From: Elysia chlorotica
Taxonomy: Eukaryota > Mollusca > Gastropoda > Plakobranchidae
Direction of reading: 5' to 3'
NCBI GenBank assembly: GCA_003991915.1
Contig: RQTK01000155.1
Coordinates: 62,001 to 126,000, forward strand
Length of the DNA: 64,000 nucleotides
The position numbers were made by a program, and so were the translations under genes. The notes under the pieces were generated by a model, which saw nothing but the letters and a program-made list of their open reading frames with translations, searched no databases and was not told the DNA's origin. This document shows, piece by piece, positions 60,237-64,000 of the stretch; positions within the stretch are counted from its first letter, which is position 1, and each line of letters starts with the position of its first letter.

Positions 60237-62290
60237 CTGGTTGAGATTTGTATGGGAGTGAGTAAATGGGGTGGGATGGGTGTGGGGTATGGGAGAGGTG
60301 GGCGGAAAAGGTGATAAGGATGTCATGAAAAGTGTTATAGGATAGTGTATAAAAAAAAACGCAGATTGGGAGAAACAAAGAGTTGAGGCAAATTACAAAA
60401 AGAAACGAAACAGAAACGTATAGAGATAATTCAGGGTGACAGAGTCATAGAGTGGGTGACAAAAAAAAACAACAACAAAGAGTTGGAGAGAATGAGATGA
60501 AGGTAAAGGAGGAAAAAATGAAACAGGGAGAAAGGAAAAGAGAAAGAAAAAGAAAGAGACAGAGAGTGGCAAAAGAAGAATAAAAACGCATAGTGTTTTG
60601 GGAACATATTTTGAATCAACAACAAAAAAAGGAAAGAAAAAGAAATAAACATTAGTATAAATAAATAAGATGGCAAAAAAAAAAAAATAAAGAAAGTGCG
60701 AACAACGGGAAAACGTAAGAGGTTTAAAGGGAAAGAGTTTTTCTTTGTCCTTTTGTTTTCCCTTTTTTTTTTTTTGAATGTCACTAGTTTTTGTCTTCAA
60801 TCTAATCAAACTTTCCCTTTAGTTTTAAGTCTTTCTACAAACTCATAGTTATACTCCTTATTCTTATTACCATTTCCACTCTTCCTTCGCCTTCAGTCTT
60901 CAAATTCCAGTTCCCTTTTTCTCAGTGTCTTCGCCTTCGTTTTACTGTTATTTCCCTTCAGTGTTTTTCTCTAGATCTAGTTGTCCTGCAGCCTGGCGGA
61001 GGTTTTTCCCCTCCTGTATAATTTCCCAGTCTAATCCAGTATGACTTTGAGCCTACGCCGATTGGGTGAGTGCGTGACTCCACATAGAGGAGACATGTTT
61101 AGGCTGGGAATCAGACTTTCATGGTCCGCCCACCGTCTCAGGGTGCCCGTCCCCTCCCCACAGTAAAGTTCCCCCCCCCCCTCTCCCATCCAAGCCTCAT
61201 TCCCCTCTTTAACGCCCAATCCCTTTACAGCGAAACCCAGGCCCGCTGTGGCTAATTGAGTGTGATGATTGCTAGAAGAAATTAGGCTGAAATCGGATAG
61301 AGATAAAAAAGAGTGATGAACCGACAAACAAGAAAGAAACGAGGAGTAAAGGACAGAACTGTATTGACGATATATCAGGTCCTATGCATTTTGTCATCGA
61401 GCCACAAATGTAAACGAACACTTTTCACTAACTTGCTATTTCATGTATCATTTAGTTGATGATTCACTTTCACACCAATTTAAACACTCGCATGTCTTTT
61501 TTTTTTTATACCACTACTACGCAGTAATGGAGCTATAGTAGCCTAGATACTAGCGATATACATTTTTAACCTTAATTTTTCTAAACCAGTTATACGTATA
61601 TATGATAATGCTGTAAGAATCCGTTTCAGTTCATCTACATTCGCGCACGCATGATTTGACCATTAAGGATGGTGATATGCTAATACAAATTTTGAACTTG
61701 TTTGATACGGAAACATTTCAAGTTTGGTTTAGCTTTGGGTAAATAAAACTATTATTTATCATTATTATACATTTGTGATGGTCAAATCATTTTGCAATAG
61801 CTAACATCAAAGGTTTAATATCTTTGTTTAAAGATAAGCTTAAAATACATATGCACACTAGTCTTGCACTTACTTTAAGACAGTGAGAGCTGGGTTGTTA
61901 TACAATGGGTTTTTTTACAAGTTACAATAGAGTTCAGTCACAATTCAACTCTTACTTTATGTTTTCAAACAAGTGAAAAACTTTAATGTCTAAATGTAGA
62001 TTAGATGCATTACGATAACCAGGCCTATAGCAACACGCACACGGTGCGTATAGGAATTTGTACAAGTGTCCAATCACATCCCCATCCAAGACTGACGTAG
62101 TCAAAGGGCGAGTAGAAAACTCATGCCAAATGGGCATGATTACGTCATCTTCCATCGCCGTGTGGGTCGCAAGGACAGTAATATTTTAAAGTTTATATCT
62201 TCACGTCTACGTATGTAACTGCCAGTGCAATGAATATTAGTGTTAATTTAGTGAGAGGAGTGACGGGCCGGGCCACACGCATACAACTAC
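60237..62290 (-). other. sim: sim intron
   Basis: About 2.05 kb. The 5' part (60360-60780) is purine/T-rich simple sequence. GC-rich non-coding patches lie at 60960-61330 (with ggctaattgagtgtgatgat) and 62030-62290. No other exon was recognised. Confidence 0.75.
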
Positions 62291-62367
62291 CTGCAGGAGG
62301 TGAGATCCCAGTTCCTTCTCCAGGGCAGTCTTGGGCGGTTGTCTCTGGCCCCAGGCATCACCAAGCC
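62291..62367 (-). CDS. sim: Single-minded, linker exon between bHLH and PAS-A
   Basis: The 77-bp exon lies between attcgtcctcag and CTGCAG|GTAGTT and encodes LGDAWGQRQPPKTALEKELG, then SHLLQ. ELGSHLLQ leads straight into the [10 protein letters not shown] of the next exon, as in known Sim proteins. The exon enters in phase 1 (it needs one base from upstream), so the bHLH exon or exons lie further right. None was found up to 64000. Confidence 0.9.
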
Positions 62368-64000
62368 CTGAGGACGAATAATTAATTTTAGTCTTAGTGA
62401 CTTAATCAAATTCCATAACATTAGTCTATGATAGTGAGAAAAGATGACTATGAAAGCAACAACATAACCATCAACAATAGTCTTGAGCAGTCTCTGGCCA
62501 TAGACCTTAGGCCACAGCAAGATGATAATAAGTCATAAGCACATAATTGCCATTTGCTAGATTTCTTTAGCAACAAGAATCATAACAACAGTATCACGAA
62601 CAACAATAACAGCAACATTAATATCGCCCTCACCACCAACAACAAACCACCACAAAAACTCCACTTCCATCATCATCACATTATTATTACCACCACCACC
62701 ACCACCACCACATCCACAGTAACAGCAACGGCAACAACAATAACAACAACAAAGACGACATTCTAAATATAAATCAGAGGTATTTTAAGCCATAACAATC
62801 ATCTTTCAAGCTCGTCTCAAGGAACATCGTATGCAAAATATACAATCAGACGTTGGGGATGAGTCCAACGAGAGCCAATATACCTTGTTCTAACATTATT
62901 TGAACACTCAAGGGGATTCAGGTCTAAGATCAAGTCATTAAACCAATTTGTCGAGTGTGAGATGAGACGGTGTTGGTTTCCTTCTGCCTGCAAGGGTTCC
63001 CGAGGTGAGAAGAAGCGAGGAGCCATCTGACAGTGGACCTGTTTATATGTATCCTATACCCAGTCTCTTTGAACATACCGGGTAACCCAAATGACTTTCG
63101 GCACTCCCTCGTCATTCTCTCGCACTTCTGACAGTATCATCAGTATTATAATGTATCTTATAAAGCGTAATTTCTTAGAGGAGAAAGCAGATCTCTCTAC
63201 CAGTTTAACGTGTCCCATGTTTTCAAGGATGATCTTTTACAGCAATATAGGGTTACGATTATTAATAAGCGCGAACAGAATAAAAACTATGTTTGTAGTA
63301 ATAGGCCTGCTACTAAAGAACAATGTGTCTCCATTCCATCGCCCTGTCCCGTTAGATCTACGCAAATCTGGAGCCACAAACAAACCCACCCCATAAGAGA
63401 GCACTCCCTCCCCCGCCCATGTAGTTTGTATCTTATCCTGTTTCTGTAGGCATGCGACTAACGTGTGAGGGAGAGATAGGGCTCACAACAGATAACTCGG
63501 TCCTGGAGACAACCTACGTCCCTGAGGATCACGGGTTACGCGTGAGGTTGCCTGTAGCCCTGTGATGTTCCCGGGCCGCTATCAGGTTACCACTAACGGG
63601 TCTTTCGTCTGACTTTATCTTAATCGTATAACTGCAGTATCCACACCATTATTTCCTAGTTAGTTGTACGCTGCTCGGCATTTGAACACCACGAGCTGAG
63701 AACAAAGGGTGATTTTTTTTCGTGCAGGCGTAGAAAGATCTACCTAAATTTGTCTCCACAACGTATCTGATACACTTGCTGGAAAATAAAGCAATCCACC
63801 TTTCTCTTTGCCTCCCCTCTGTTTTGTAACTTTGATTCAAGTAGATCTTTAACCACACCCATTTCCTCTCCCGTCAATCTTAAGACCCGCCCACCTGTCA
63901 CATAACGCGTTTGCTCTCCAACCTTGCGGTTTCATCTAATTTCCCTCTCCCTTATCGAAAGTGGCCATAAAGTTAATTGAGAAGTGTTATGTCTCATGAC
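62368..64000 (-). other. sim intron or upstream region, no exon recognised
   Basis: I looked for the conserved basic helix-loop-helix segment on the minus strand and did not find it. The region holds CAA/CAC/ATT triplet-rich sequence (62550-62760) and a GC-rich block at 63330-63650 (ctcggtcctggagacaacct; gatgttcccgggccgctatc) that may be regulatory. Confidence 0.5.

Noticed and set aside
62368-64000. bHLH exon of sim on the minus strand
   Set aside because: The conserved basic and helix-loop-helix sequence could not be found in any frame; it probably lies beyond the window.

Overview
The window is animal nuclear DNA. It shows split genes with GT-AG introns, long AT-rich non-coding stretches, many di-, tri- and tetranucleotide microsatellites, tRNA-derived SINE-like repeats and a decayed LINE. 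The gene content, and a SINE whose 3' end runs into (CAA)n, suggest a lophotrochozoan, most likely a gastropod mollusc. The species cannot be fixed from the sequence alone. There are two runs of N (27355-27654 and 55508-55786).

Layout. (1) 871-980 (+) looks like the last coding exon of a small unidentified protein, followed by 3' UTR. (2) 8362-11115 (+) is a four-exon stretch of an unrecognised gene with clean splice phases; its third exon carries a 38-bp tandem duplication that breaks the frame. (3) 16719-26721 (+) is a large three-exon gene for a secreted-then-anchored protein: signal peptide, a MANSC cysteine domain split by an intron, a giant Ser/Thr/Ala/Gly-rich repeat exon of 7.4 kb, an Asp-rich stalk, one membrane segment and a short basic tail ending LINGMYH. 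The repeat exon has three frame breaks and two stop codons within 1.4 kb. A phase-compatible membrane-tail exon lies downstream at 28289-28374. (4) 28.4-46.7 kb holds no convincing protein gene. It contains microsatellites, a LINE reverse-transcriptase remnant (36033-36980, minus), SINEs and several GC-rich islands that may be regulatory. One island (31430-32080) has three CCAAT boxes. (5) 46980-62367 (-) holds eight exons of single-minded (sim), a bHLH-PAS transcription factor of midline and nervous-system development. It runs from the bHLH/PAS-A linker through PAS-A, PAS-B and PAC to a C-terminal exon of nearly 3 kb. The bHLH exon was not found and probably lies beyond the right edge.

The most unusual structures are these: an array of about 13 copies of the 3' end of a sim PAS exon together with its splice donor; a second minisatellite that starts at the next sim donor; a repeated K-[LF]-Y-[DE]-[MIV] peptide motif in the sim tail; and the MANSC-mucin, which mixes 10-residue repeats, a recurring module of about 45 residues, and basic modules, two of which fit a furin-type site.

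All gene models come from reading frames, splice-site consensus and recall of protein families. No alignment or transcript data were available.
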